The notes under the pieces were generated by a model. The model was not told the DNA's origin, made no database searches, and was given only the letters and a program-made list of their open reading frames with translations. Position numbers and translations under genes: made by a program. Shown here piece by piece: positions 8,627 to 16,707 of a stretch of DNA of 32,962 bases (position 1 is the stretch's first letter; each line of letters starts with the position of its first letter). The stretch comes from Formivibrio sp. GTDB lineage: Bacteria > Pseudomonadota > Gammaproteobacteria > Burkholderiales > Chitinibacteraceae. Location of the stretch: NCBI GenBank assembly GCA_031291275.1, contig JARLJJ010000116.1:1-32962 (forward strand). Reading direction: 5' to 3'.

Positions 8627-9157
8627 CTAGACCTTAACCCATGCCAATGCAACCTTGCGAACCCGTTCCCAATCAGTAAATTCAACATCCTGATGAACAT
8701 CCGTCGGGCCGCCCGTGATCCACATGATCAAGCGGATCATCATTCGGTCATACCAGACGTACCGCGTGTAATATAAAGCACCGGCAAACACGGCCATACG
8801 TGCAGGCTTCCAAGGTGATTTCCGCAGGAACGTGCGCACGTAAGCAGAACCTTCTGGCGTATCCTTGCCTGGTTTACGCGCTGTCAAATTGACACAGAAA
8901 AACGCCCCTGATAGAGCTTCTATCCGCTCATGATTTTCTGCGATAAATCGGTATAACGTCGGGGGCAAGCGCCCATAATGGATAGACGCCCCCACAATCA
9001 GGCGTTCGCACTGTGCCAGCGCATAAGCAATATCCGGATCGGACAATGACCGGACTTGTGCATCCAAGCCCTGACTCCGAACAACCTCGGCCATGCATTC
9101 GCAGATTCGCCGGGTCTGCCCTTCACGACTTGCGTATAACAATAGAACGACTGACAT
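8627..9157 (-). CDS. hemG: Menaquinone-dependent protoporphyrinogen IX dehydrogenase HemG
   Basis: HemG is a flavodoxin-fold, FMN-dependent enzyme that oxidises protoporphyrinogen IX to protoporphyrin IX late in haem synthesis and passes electrons to the quinone pool. The 176-residue product shows the FMN loop YASREGQTRRI near the start and the family-specific blocks IVGASIHYGRLP, FFCVNLTARKPGKDTPE and YTRYVWYDRMMIRLIM. The frame is open upstream to 9244, but the ATG at 9157 has GGAG seven bases before it and matches the family start. A terminator-like hairpin lies just upstream, leaving no room for a promoter in between. It is followed nine bases later by pap. Confidence 0.92.
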   Translation of the reverse strand: MSVVLLLYASREGQTRRICECMAEVVRSQGLDAQVRSLSDPDIAYALAQCERLIVGASIHYGRLPPTLYRFIAENHERIEALSGAFFCVNLTARKPGKDTPEGSAYVRTFLRKSPWKPARMAVFAGALYYTRYVWYDRMMIRLIMWITGGPTDVHQDVEFTDWERVRKVALAWVKV

Positions 9158-9172
9158 GGATACTCCATAACG

Positions 9173-9202
9173 TAAAAAAGGAAGCACATGGCTTCCTTTT
9201 TC
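9173..9202 (-). terminator. Terminator-like hairpin after erpA and just before hemG
   Basis: On the minus strand GGAAGC and GCTTCC pair around a short loop, preceded by AAAAA and followed by TTTTTT. It lies about 18 bases past the erpA stop and 16 bases before the hemG ATG, so it could end erpA transcripts or act as a partial read-through control for hemG. Confidence 0.8.
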
Positions 9203-9219
9203 GCAGCAAATCGAACAAC

Positions 9220-9570
9220 TTAAACCGAGAATGAAGAACCGCAACCACAGGTCGAAACGGCGTTAGGATTCTTGATGGTAAACTGCGAACCTTCCAGGCT
9301 CTCCACATAATCAATTTCAGCGCCCGCCAGATATTGATAGCTCATGGGATCGACCAGAAGCGTTACGCCGTTCTTTTCCACCAGCGTATCGTCATCATTG
9401 GCAATCTCATCAAAAGTAAATCCATACTGAAAGCCAGAGCAGCCACCACCAGTCACGAACACCCGCAACTTGAGCGCCGGATTGCCCTCTTCCTGAATCA
9501 AATCTTGTACTTTGGCTGCAGCCGCATCGGTAAATAAAAATGGGCTGGGCATATCGGTCGCCGTATTCAT
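9220..9570 (-). CDS. erpA: Iron-sulfur cluster insertion protein ErpA (A-type carrier)
   Basis: ErpA receives Fe-S clusters and delivers them to apo-enzymes, including isoprenoid-synthesis and respiratory proteins. The 116-residue protein has the three A-type ligands: Cys44 in [11 protein letters not shown], and Cys108 and Cys110 in STCGCGSSF at the C-terminus. The frame can extend to a TTG at 9582, but the ATG at 9570 has GGAG eight bases upstream and fits the family. A clear sigma-70 promoter lies directly upstream at 9604-9632, so erpA has its own transcription start inside the bactofilin end. Confidence 0.95.
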   Translation of the reverse strand: MNTATDMPSPFLFTDAAAAKVQDLIQEEGNPALKLRVFVTGGGCSGFQYGFTFDEIANDDDTLVEKNGVTLLVDPMSYQYLAGAEIDYVESLEGSQFTIKNPNAVSTCGCGSSFSV

Positions 9571-9603
9571 GGCTCGCTCCAAATAGTTGACTAATTAACT
9601 GGG

Positions 9604-9632
9604 ATTATCCTCTGGCCTTGTACCGGGGTCAA
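9604..9632 (-). promoter_or_regulatory. Sigma-70 promoter for erpA
   Basis: On the minus strand TTGACC (9632-9627), a 17-bp spacer and GATAAT (9609-9604) match the consensus at five of six positions in each box. It overlaps the last codons and stop of the bactofilin gene and lies 33 bases before the erpA ATG. Confidence 0.65.
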
Positions 9633-10027
9633 TCTGCCGCAGGGGCAATCTCGCCAGAAGAGCTTCCTTCCGCATAATACCTCAGCCTCCCTTCAACCAC
9701 CGCACCCGGATGCACTTCAAGTGTTTTGTAGCACAAATCACCACGCACCCGTGCCTTGGGTTGAAGCTCAACGTACTGACTTACCTCAATTGGACCGGCA
9801 ATTTCACCATTAAGGATCAGATGGGTACAAACCACTCCACCTTCAATACGTGCTTTTTCACTCACGACCAGCGTACTTCCTTTATCCCCCTGGCCGGACA
9901 CATTTCCCACCACAACACCGTCAATGCGCAACCCACCACTGAAACAAACATCACCACCTACGGTGCTACCCTGTCCAATCAAGCTATCGATCCGGTTACT
10001 TTTATGTTGTTTCAGCTTATTAAACAC
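9629..10027 (-). CDS. Bactofilin (polymer-forming cytoskeletal protein)
   Basis: Bactofilins assemble without nucleotide into filaments that anchor wall enzymes or shape the cell. The 132-residue protein has a short basic N-terminus (MFNKLKQHKSNRIDSLIGQGS) and then regular beta-helix turns rich in Gly and Val (GGLRIDGVVVGNVSG, ARIEGGVVCTHLILNGEIAG, EVHPGAVVEGRL). The start is taken as GTG at 10027, with GGGAG six bases before it. It shares one base with the TAG stop of the upstream gene. A longer frame to 10054 exists but would add residues foreign to the family. It is coupled to the coiled-coil membrane protein encoded before it. Confidence 0.9.
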   Translation of the reverse strand: MFNKLKQHKSNRIDSLIGQGSTVGGDVCFSGGLRIDGVVVGNVSGQGDKGSTLVVSEKARIEGGVVCTHLILNGEIAGPIEVSQYVELQPKARVRGDLCYKTLEVHPGAVVEGRLRYYAEGSSSGEIAPAAD

Positions 10028-10755
10028 TACACACTCCCTATTTTTTTGTGACACTGCGCAATTACCTGATGACCATCAAGCGAAAGTATACGAACATCCA
10101 GCGCCTGAGGTACTGCTTCCGCAGGCAGAGTCAGTTCACCCTCCACACGCTCATAATGCCGGACACGAACGGGAAGCGGCTTATCACCACCAAGCACCAA
10201 ACTGTTTCGCTGCCCACGACGCAGATAATCAACACTGACCACCAAACGACCGTTGAATTCCATAGAACTATTGAAGCCTTGCGCCAATAACGCACGATAA
10301 CGATATTGATGCGCTTCGAGTAACTGCATCTCACAGGCGACCAAACGTACAGCGCGACTTCGATCATTACTCGTCAGCAACGACTCCAAAAAAACCAATG
10401 CTTCTTGCCGGGAAGCTGCATCGGTTTGTGCCTGAGCCAGTTCCTTGAACAAGGTTTCACGCGTGGCTCGTTCCATGATCAATTGCTGCTCAATCTCTCG
10501 CCGCGTGGCCACTTCAGAGGCCAGCGTATGGTCCAGCAGCGCAACACGTGCTGACAACTCTGAGAAATCGGCTCGATGCACAAGCGCTGATTCATGCCAG
10601 CCAATCCAGCCACCCAATATAACCAATGCACTCACCGACAACAGCTGCAGAAAAATCCTTAATACGCGCAATCGTCGACTTGGCGCCGGCTGCAGTCGGA
10701 TAGGTGCAGCAGCCAGACGGGCCCGTTGTAATCTGTAAAAACGCTTGATTGGCAT
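10027..10755 (-). CDS. Membrane-anchored coiled-coil protein (possibly DUF6776-like)
   Basis: The 242-residue product has a basic N-terminus, one TM helix at about 31-52, a heptad-rich coiled coil at about 62-118 (LEU/ALA-rich, many Glu/Arg) and a C-terminal beta-rich periplasmic domain. It resembles the betaproteobacterial family of unknown function found between argC and bactofilin genes; I believe this is DUF6776 but cannot confirm. No clear Shine-Dalgarno precedes the ATG. It begins six bases after the argC stop, suggesting coupling to argC. Its stop overlaps the bactofilin start, so it may help place or anchor bactofilin at the membrane (inference). Confidence 0.75.
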   Translation of the reverse strand: MPIKRFYRLQRARLAAAPIRLQPAPSRRLRVLRIFLQLLSVSALVILGGWIGWHESALVHRADFSELSARVALLDHTLASEVATRREIEQQLIMERATRETLFKELAQAQTDAASRQEALVFLESLLTSNDRSRAVRLVACEMQLLEAHQYRYRALLAQGFNSSMEFNGRLVVSVDYLRRGQRNSLVLGGDKPLPVRVRHYERVEGELTLPAEAVPQALDVRILSLDGHQVIAQCHKKIGSV

Positions 10756-10761
10756 GGATAA

Positions 10762-11790
10762 TCAGGGCAACAAGGGCACAATATCCAACCCCTGATCCTC
10801 TGGCAGGCCAAACAACAGATTCATATTCTGCACGGCCTGGCCTGCCGCGCCCTTGACCAGATTGTCAATAACCGAAAGAACCACCACGGTATTGCCACCT
10901 TGCGGGCGATGCACTGCAATTCGGCAAACATTGGCACCGCGGACCGACCGGGTTTCAGGATGCGAACCGGCCGGCATGACATCCACAAAAGGCTCATTGA
11001 CATAGCGCTGCTCGAACAATGCCTGCACATCGACGTCTTTTGTCAGCGTCGCATACAGCGTGGCATGAATACCGCGAATCAAAGGAGTAAGGTGCGGCAC
11101 AAAAGTCAGTCCAACTGGCTTGCCTGCCGCCAGAGCCAATCCTTGACCGATTTCCGGCAAATGACGATGTCCATTTACACCATAAGCCTTGAAATTATCC
11201 CCAGCCTCGGCAAACAAGGAAGACACCTCAGCCTTGCGCCCGGCACCGGATACGCCTGATTTACAATCAGCGATCAAATGCCCAGCATCCACCACGCCAG
11301 CTTCAATCAACGGAAGATAGCCCAATTGCACGGCTGTCGGATAACACCCGGGATTGGCAATCAGCTGGGCCGCGCGAATCTGTTCTCGATTTGCTTCCGG
11401 CAGGCCATACACCGCCTTTGCAATCAACTCGGGCGAGGCATGGGTCATCCCATACCATTTTTCCCACTCGGCAACATCTTTGATACGAAAATCGGCAGCA
11501 AGATCAATGACCTTGACTCCGGCAGCGAGCAACTCACGCGCCTGCTGCATGGCGATACCGTTGGGTGTTGCAAAGAAGACCACATCACACTGGCTCAGAT
11601 CGGATTCTTCCGGGGTTGAAAACGCGATGCCGACCCGACCGCGCAAACTCGGAAACATTTCAGCCACTTTCATTCCCGATTCTTTGCGCGAAGTTACCGC
11701 ATGCAATTTGACGTCCGCATGCCGTGCCAATAGCCTCAACAATTCAACGCCGGTGTATCCCGTACCGCCAACAATACCCACCTTGATCAT
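10762..11790 (-). CDS. argC: N-acetyl-gamma-glutamyl-phosphate reductase ArgC
   Basis: ArgC reduces N-acetyl-glutamyl-phosphate with NADPH, the third step of arginine synthesis. The 342-residue protein starts [20 protein letters not shown], a Rossmann nucleotide-binding loop, and has the active-site Cys149 in ANPGCYPTA. The ATG at 11790 is preferred over one at 11799 and a TTG at 11811: AAGGA lies nine bases upstream and the protein then begins exactly at the family start. It follows the rpsI terminator by 65 bp, so it probably has its own promoter in that gap, though no good boxes stand out. Confidence 0.96.
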   Translation of the reverse strand: MIKVGIVGGTGYTGVELLRLLARHADVKLHAVTSRKESGMKVAEMFPSLRGRVGIAFSTPEESDLSQCDVVFFATPNGIAMQQARELLAAGVKVIDLAADFRIKDVAEWEKWYGMTHASPELIAKAVYGLPEANREQIRAAQLIANPGCYPTAVQLGYLPLIEAGVVDAGHLIADCKSGVSGAGRKAEVSSLFAEAGDNFKAYGVNGHRHLPEIGQGLALAAGKPVGLTFVPHLTPLIRGIHATLYATLTKDVDVQALFEQRYVNEPFVDVMPAGSHPETRSVRGANVCRIAVHRPQGGNTVVVLSVIDNLVKGAAGQAVQNMNLLFGLPEDQGLDIVPLLP

Positions 11791-11855
11791 ACTGTTCATT
11801 CCTTCAATCAATCACAGCTTGATATTACCGCAAAAAATACCCGCGCTAAAAACAC

Positions 11856-11879
11856 AAAAGCCGCCCAAGGGCGGCTTTT
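11856..11879 (-). terminator. Terminator of the rplM-rpsI operon
   Basis: On the minus strand AAAAGCCGCCC, a 2-base loop and GGGCGGCTTTT form a perfect 11-bp stem with A and T ends, 22 bases after the rpsI stop codon. Confidence 0.92.
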
Positions 11880-11901
11880 CGTAGCACAACAAGCGTAGAA
11901 A

Positions 11902-12294
11902 TTAACGCTTGGAGAACTGTTTGCGGCGGCGTGCTTTATGCAGACCGACTTTCTTACGTTCAACTTCACGTGCATCACGAGTTACCAGGCCAGCAGCCTT
12001 GAGCGTACCCTTGAGTGCAGCATCGAAGTCGATCAGCGCACGGGTGATACCGTGACGGACCGCACCGGCTTGGCCAGTTTCGCCACCACCGACCACATTG
12101 ACCATAATGTCGAAGGATTCAAGGCTTTGGGTGAGCACCAGCGGTTGACGAACAACCATACGACCGGTTTCGCGGGAGAAATACTGATCCAGCGGTTTGC
12201 CATTGACCACGATGTTACCGGCGCCTTTGGCGAGGAACACGCGAGCTACGGCGCTTTTGCGACGGCCTGTGCCGTAATAGTACTTGCCTACCAT
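11902..12294 (-). CDS. rpsI: 30S ribosomal protein S9
   Basis: S9 is a small-subunit protein whose C-terminal tail reaches the P-site tRNA. The 130-residue product starts with [16 protein letters not shown] and ends in the basic [10 protein letters not shown] tail whose terminal Lys-Arg is the conserved tRNA-contacting end. AGGA precedes the ATG. It follows rplM by 31 bp in the usual order and ends at a strong terminator. Confidence 0.98.
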   Translation of the reverse strand: MVGKYYYGTGRRKSAVARVFLAKGAGNIVVNGKPLDQYFSRETGRMVVRQPLVLTQSLESFDIMVNVVGGGETGQAGAVRHGITRALIDFDAALKGTLKAAGLVTRDAREVERKKVGLHKARRRKQFSKR

Positions 12295-12325
12295 ATTGCA
12301 ATTCCTAGATTAGCGAGGCGCCGCC

Positions 12326-12754
12326 TCAGAGTTCCAGAACTTTCGGTTGCTGCGCAGCGTGCGGATGTTCTGCACCGGCATAAACCTTCATCTTCTTGAT
12401 CATTGCATAACCAAGAGGACCCTTGGGCAACATGCCCTTGACGGCCTTCTCGAGTACACGACCCGGGAACTTGGCTTGCATTTCTTTGAAGGTACGCTCG
12501 TAAATACCACCCGGGTAGGTAGTGTGACGATAGTAGATCTTCGAGTTCGCTTTATCACCGGTCACGCGCAGCTTATCTGCGTTTACCACGACGATGTAAT
12601 CACCACAATCCACGTGCGGAGTGAATTCGGCTTTGTGCTTGCCGCGCAGGCGACGGGCAAGTTCGGCAGCAACACGGCCGAGTACCTTGTCAGTGGCGTC
12701 AATGACGAACCACTCGCGCTTTACTTCGTGCGGCTTGGCAGAAAAGGTTTTCAT
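12326..12754 (-). CDS. rplM: 50S ribosomal protein L13
   Basis: L13 is an early-assembly large-subunit protein. The 142-residue length is exactly typical, with the blocks [19 protein letters not shown] near the start and [17 protein letters not shown] and [10 protein letters not shown] later. GGAAGAG lies just before the ATG. A strong sigma-70 promoter (12794-12823) lies 39 bases upstream. It is the first gene of the rplM-rpsI pair. Confidence 0.98.
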   Translation of the reverse strand: MKTFSAKPHEVKREWFVIDATDKVLGRVAAELARRLRGKHKAEFTPHVDCGDYIVVVNADKLRVTGDKANSKIYYRHTTYPGGIYERTFKEMQAKFPGRVLEKAVKGMLPKGPLGYAMIKKMKVYAGAEHPHAAQQPKVLEL

Positions 12755-12793
12755 GACTGCTCTTCCAAGATTCTGATTTTAAGAAAGTCGGGC

Positions 12794-12823
12794 ATTTTAG
12801 CGGAATGATCAAGAGAATGTCAA
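12794..12823 (-). promoter_or_regulatory. Sigma-70 promoter of rplM-rpsI
   Basis: On the minus strand a perfect TTGACA (12823-12818), an 18-bp spacer and TAAAAT (12799-12794) lie directly upstream of rplM. It is downstream of the orphan terminator at 12858-12887, so rplM transcription is independent of anything ending there. Confidence 0.8.
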
Positions 12824-12857
12824 ACCAAATCTTGGGCATAACGTTTATTTGCGCAAT

Positions 12858-12887
12858 AAAAAAACGCAACCCAACTGAGGTTGCGTT
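12858..12887 (-). terminator. Orphan leftward intrinsic terminator upstream of rplM
   Basis: On the minus strand AACGCAACC, the loop TCAGTTG and GGTTGCGTT form a perfect 9-bp stem followed by a T run. The plus strand has no T run after the stem, so the direction is clear. No protein gene lies upstream of it on this strand; it best fits the end of a small RNA. Confidence 0.85.
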
Positions 12888-12948
12888 AATTCCACCCACA
12901 AGAAGGAGGACGGAGGAGACAACACCAAAACTTTGCAGTTCTGATGCT
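12858..12948 (-). ncRNA. Candidate small RNA with two anti-Shine-Dalgarno CCUCC motifs
   Basis: A leftward transcript of about 91 bases is proposed in the rplM/OsmC gap. A weak promoter fits: TTGAAT (12983-12978), 17 bp, CACAAT (12960-12955), with a start near 12948. The RNA would begin with a small hairpin, AGAACU-GCAA-AGUUUU (12942-12927, GNRA-type loop). An unpaired pyrimidine run follows with CCUCC at 12916-12912 and again at 12909-12905, and it ends at the strong terminator. A hairpin, a C/U-rich seed and a terminator are the layout of trans-acting sRNAs that block ribosome binding sites. No family is recognised; existence and length are inferred. Confidence 0.42.
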
Positions 12949-13093
12949 TTTTTCATTGTGCACCACAACATAAAAACATTCAAGGTGATTCGCCATTGTG
13001 TGAAGAACACTTGTCAACCCCGTTTCCCTATCTTGCCATGAAAACACTACAATCCCCCTAGTAAGTACCCACCTAAAAATCAGGAGATCACAT

Positions 13094-13513
13094 ATGAAAG
13101 CAAACTTGAAATGGGCTGGCGATGCCAGCTTCCAGGCCACCTCAGAATCCGGGCATACCATCACGATGGATGGTCCTGCTGAAAGCGGCGGACGCAATCT
13201 TGGTCCGCGCCCAATGGAAATGTTGCTGATGGGTACAGCTGGATGCTCCGCCTACGATGTCGTCCACATTCTGAAAAAAAGCCGCCAGGATATCCGCGAC
13301 TGCACGCTGGAGATTGATGCAGAGCGGGCAAGTGAAGACCCAAAAGTTTTTACCCGCATTCATTTGCACTTTGTGGTTACAGGCAAAAACCTCAAGAACG
13401 AACAAGTTGGCCGCGCTATCAAACTCTCGGCGGAAAAATATTGTTCCGCATCGATCATGCTCGGGAAAACAGCTGATATCACGCATGACTTTGAGATCAT
13501 CGAAGCCGAATAA
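13094..13513 (+). CDS. OsmC/Ohr-family peroxide-type protein (YhfA-like)
   Basis: OsmC-family proteins reduce organic peroxides through two cysteines. The 139-residue product has Cys51 in LLMGTAGCSAYD and Cys117 in SAEKYCSASIML, the paired redox positions of the family. The overall form is closer to the YhfA subgroup, whose substrate is not established. AGGAG precedes the ATG by about seven bases. It points away from rplM and towards the end of hypF. A TACAAT at 13048-13053 could be its -10 box, but no convincing -35 accompanies it. No obvious terminator was seen in the 29 bp before the hypF stop. Confidence 0.88.
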   Translation: MKANLKWAGDASFQATSESGHTITMDGPAESGGRNLGPRPMEMLLMGTAGCSAYDVVHILKKSRQDIRDCTLEIDAERASEDPKVFTRIHLHFVVTGKNLKNEQVGRAIKLSAEKYCSASIMLGKTADITHDFEIIEAE

Positions 13514-13542
13514 GACTCTTGCACCACAAGCAGGCTTGCAGC

Positions 13543-15849
13543 TCACAAGACAGCGCGCTGCGCCACCCAAGCCTGCCCAAGGGCCAAGCCACCATCACCA
13601 GGCGGCGCCAACCGGGCTTCGAACAAAGTTGCCCCACGCTTTTCCAGCTCCCGACGCACACCTTGGGCCAGAATTGCATTTAAGAAACAACCGCCCCCAC
13701 AGGCCACCTTTTGAATGCCTGTCGAATCCATCGCGGCTCCCACCCAGTCCGCCAGCGCCATGACCAGCGCACGATGAAAAACTGCCGCTCGATAACCAAT
13801 GCTTGACGGCGTAAGCATCTCCTGAAGCAATGCAGTGAGATCGAGAACCAAACTACCTGCGTCGAACGCCACGGCATGCAGAACACCAGGCAGCTCAACA
13901 GAGCCATAGCACTCTGCGAGCCCTTCAAGCAGCATCGCTGCTTGCCCTTCAAAATGCATGCGCGGCTGAATGCCAAGCAAGCCGGCGGCCGCATCGAACC
14001 AACGACCCATGCTCGTCGTTTGTTGCATACCGCGCTCAATCATCTGGGCCACAACCGACGCACCGGACTCCTCCCTGAAATACTGGGCTATTTCGTCTTG
14101 CCGTCCAAGCAATGCAAGGGCAGCAGCGCCCATGCGCCAAGGCTCACGCGCTGCACGATCTCCTCCAGGCAGGCCGATCGAGCGCAAATGCCCGAGACGC
14201 TCGAACTGGCCTCCATCGACCAGCAACAACTCCCCCCCCCAAGCCGAACCGTCACTCCCCAAGCCAACACCATCCAACGCCAATCCAAGCACCGGCTCTT
14301 CGAGCCTGTGCTCTGCCAGTACAGCAGCAATATGCGCGTGATGATGCTGCACCGCAATCGCTGGGACCTGCCAATGATCAGCCAATCGCAGCGCCAATTG
14401 GCTACTAAAGAAATCCGGATGCAAGTCGTGCGCAACTTTTTGCGGTCGGACATTGAGTAAGTTTTGCAAATGCCCAACCATCGTTTCCAGCGCTTGGCAA
14501 TTAGCAACACGGTCCAGATCGCCGATGTGTTGAGACAGAAAAGCTTGGTCGCCGCTCGTGAAGCAAAGCGTATTTTTGTAAAAGCCACCGAGCGCAAGCA
14601 CATCGGGACCGGAACGAGAGAAAGAAATGGCGCAAGGGGTATAACCTCGCGCACGACGGATAAATTGGGGTTCGTCACCCCCAGAGAGCAAGCGCATCAC
14701 ACTGTCGTCACAGCGGATTACGATATCGCGATCATGGATCAAGAACGCATCAGCAATACCCTGAAGGCTAGCCAGCGCCTCGGCATTCGTGATCACCAAC
14801 GGCTCGCCGTGCGGATTGGCACTGGTCATCACCAGCACCAAGGGGTGCGGCTTATCCAGCCAGCCCAATCCCGCCGGACGCCCTGCTGCCTCGTGAAATA
14901 GCAAATAGTGCAATGGCGTATAGGGCAGCATCACGCCGAGCCAAGCAAGGCTAGGAGCCACCCCCACGAGCAGCTCATCAACACAGTTCTTTTTGCGTAG
15001 CAGCACAATGGGACGGGCACCACTGGTCAATTCCGACGCTTCCTCCACGCCAGTCTCAACCCACTCCGCGCAAGAGGCCACGTTTGCCAACATCACTGCC
15101 AGCGGTTTTTCTTCACGATGCTTGCGCTCACGCAGCGCACTGACTGCTGGGGTATTGCGTGCATCGCAAACCAGATGGAATCCGCCCAAGCCCTTGATTG
15201 CAACAATCTCACCGCGCCGAAGTCGTGCCAAGGTTTCTGCGATCGGATCGCCATTGACGGACTGGCCTGCGGCATCAATGAGTGTCAGGTGCGGGCCGCA
15301 CGATTGACATGCATTAGGCTCCGCGTGGAAACGGCGCCGGGTCGGATCTGTGTATTCGACAAGACAGTCCGGGCACTGGGCAAATCCAGCCATGCTGGTT
15401 TGAGCGCGGTCATATGGCAAGCGATGGGTGATCGTGTAACGCGGGCCGCAATCGGTGCAATTGATAAAAGCATAACGGTAGCGGCGATCAGCGGGATCAA
15501 ACAACTCGGAAAGACATGCATTGCAAACAGCCGTGTCCGGGCCAATCGTTGCCGTCATTGGTCCACCAGTCGCGCTACTTGCGATGATGGTGAAATCCTT
15601 GGAATGGAGATCGACGGGTATCGTTTGACTATTTACAGACTCAATCCGGGCGAGTCGTGGAGCCTCCATCTGCAACCGACGCAGAAATTCTGCCAAGCGA
15701 GAATCCCTGCCTTGCACTTCCAGCGTGACACCATCCGTGTTATTACGCACCCAGCCTGCCAGTTCCAGCTCAAGCGCCAGCCGATAAACAAAGGGCCGGA
15801 AACCGACCCCTTGCACAATGCCGCGAACCGTCAAACGCTGACGGATCAT
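13543..15849 (-). CDS. hypF: Carbamoyltransferase HypF (hydrogenase maturation)
   Basis: HypF turns carbamoyl phosphate and ATP into carbamoyl-AMP and loads HypE, the source of the CN ligands of [NiFe] centres. Domains in order: acylphosphatase (VQGVGFRPFV at 12-21), zinc-finger pairs at C109/C112, C131/C134, C159/C162 and C181/C184, a YrdC-like nucleotide domain, and a Kae1-like domain with AIQHHHAHIAAVLAEH. The length is 768 residues. The start at 15849 is chosen because its ATG overlaps the hypB stop (ATGA); a longer frame to 15900 would lie inside hypB. A run of nine G at 14232-14240 (minus strand, codons for WGGE) could slip. It is the last gene of the FHL operon. Confidence 0.95.
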   Translation of the reverse strand: MIRQRLTVRGIVQGVGFRPFVYRLALELELAGWVRNNTDGVTLEVQGRDSRLAEFLRRLQMEAPRLARIESVNSQTIPVDLHSKDFTIIASSATGGPMTATIGPDTAVCNACLSELFDPADRRYRYAFINCTDCGPRYTITHRLPYDRAQTSMAGFAQCPDCLVEYTDPTRRRFHAEPNACQSCGPHLTLIDAAGQSVNGDPIAETLARLRRGEIVAIKGLGGFHLVCDARNTPAVSALRERKHREEKPLAVMLANVASCAEWVETGVEEASELTSGARPIVLLRKKNCVDELLVGVAPSLAWLGVMLPYTPLHYLLFHEAAGRPAGLGWLDKPHPLVLVMTSANPHGEPLVITNAEALASLQGIADAFLIHDRDIVIRCDDSVMRLLSGGDEPQFIRRARGYTPCAISFSRSGPDVLALGGFYKNTLCFTSGDQAFLSQHIGDLDRVANCQALETMVGHLQNLLNVRPQKVAHDLHPDFFSSQLALRLADHWQVPAIAVQHHHAHIAAVLAEHRLEEPVLGLALDGVGLGSDGSAWGGELLLVDGGQFERLGHLRSIGLPGGDRAAREPWRMGAAALALLGRQDEIAQYFREESGASVVAQMIERGMQQTTSMGRWFDAAAGLLGIQPRMHFEGQAAMLLEGLAECYGSVELPGVLHAVAFDAGSLVLDLTALLQEMLTPSSIGYRAAVFHRALVMALADWVGAAMDSTGIQKVACGGGCFLNAILAQGVRRELEKRGATLFEARLAPPGDGGLALGQAWVAQRAVL

Positions 15850-16694
15850 CCCGCCCGACCCTGTACTGCGGCGCAACCGGCCTCCAACCAGGCAAGCCAT
15901 GCATCACACCCTTCGCCAGTCTTCGAGGAAACGCAGATCACTGGCAGATCGGGCCGAATTTGGCGGGCGTAACGGATTGCGGTATCCACATTGAATTCCA
16001 GGTAGGGCAACAGATCCATCTTGCTGACCAGTAGCAAGTCAGCCGCCCGAAACATGTCCGGATATTTGAGGGGTTTATCCTCGCCCTCCGTCACCGAGAG
16101 AATCACCACCTTATGCGCCTCGCCCAGATCAAAGGCCGCCGGACAGACAAGATTACCGACATTTTCGATCAACAATAGTCCGTTTTGAGGCAGATGCTGT
16201 TCGGAGGCCAGTTGATCCAATGCCTGACCGACCATGCGTGCGTCGAGATGGCAACCCTTACCGGTATTGATTTGTACGGCTGGCGCACCCGCGGCACGAA
16301 TACGCTCGGCATCGTTAGCCGTTTGCTGGTCGCCTTCGACGACGGCTAACTGCGTTCGGCCAGCCCAGCGGCTGACCGTATCTACCAAGAGCGTTGTCTT
16401 GCCAGAGCCAGGACTAGACACGAAGTTGAGCGCAAAAAGACCGCGCGCCACCATCCTGCTCCGATTTTCTGCAGCTTGTGCCGCATTATCGGCCAGGATG
16501 TCTTCTTCGATACGCAGGACACGTTCCGCCGTCATGTCTGGCGCATGCACCGCACCGAGCGATCCATGATCGCGCCCTGGCAAGCGATAACCGGACTGAG
16601 CCACACTAGAAATACGCTTCTTGTTACGAGGCATCAGCAAAGCTCGCCCTTCAATGGTAGCTTCGCCGCCACCACAACCGCACGTGGTGCACAT
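15846..16694 (-). CDS. hypB: Hydrogenase nickel incorporation GTPase HypB
   Basis: HypB is the GTPase that, with HypA, inserts nickel into hydrogenase large subunits. The 282-residue protein starts with the N-terminal metal motif (C2-T-T-C5-G-C7). The P-loop SSPGSGKTT is at 93-101. The G-domain metal site GKGCH has C148 and H149, and C184 is in NLVCPAAF. The linker at 10-50 has only two histidines, so this is the form without a His-rich nickel-storage region. AAGGATA lies before the ATG, 13 bp after hypA, and the stop overlaps the hypF start. Confidence 0.96.
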   Translation of the reverse strand: MCTTCGCGGGEATIEGRALLMPRNKKRISSVAQSGYRLPGRDHGSLGAVHAPDMTAERVLRIEEDILADNAAQAAENRSRMVARGLFALNFVSSPGSGKTTLLVDTVSRWAGRTQLAVVEGDQQTANDAERIRAAGAPAVQINTGKGCHLDARMVGQALDQLASEQHLPQNGLLLIENVGNLVCPAAFDLGEAHKVVILSVTEGEDKPLKYPDMFRAADLLLVSKMDLLPYLEFNVDTAIRYARQIRPDLPVICVSSKTGEGCDAWLAWLEAGCAAVQGRAG

Positions 16695-16707
16695 GTGAAT
16701 ATCCTTT

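Noticed and set aside
11791..11855. Promoter for argC
   Set aside because: TAATAT is present on the minus strand at a plausible place, but no acceptable -35 box accompanies it at 16-18 bp.
12944..12973. Nine-codon plus-strand leader peptide (MLFSLCTTT) after the GGAGG repeats
   Set aside because: The GGAGG motifs are about 28 bases or more before its ATG, too far to act as a ribosome binding site. The leftward terminator argues for transcription from the other strand.
13514..13542. Terminator between the convergent OsmC gene and hypF
   Set aside because: Only a 5-bp CAAGC/GCTTG stem is present, with no T run, so it cannot be supported.
15118..15972. A 284-residue plus-strand open frame
   Set aside because: It is antisense to hypF and the hypB end, with no motifs; the minus-strand genes are unambiguous.
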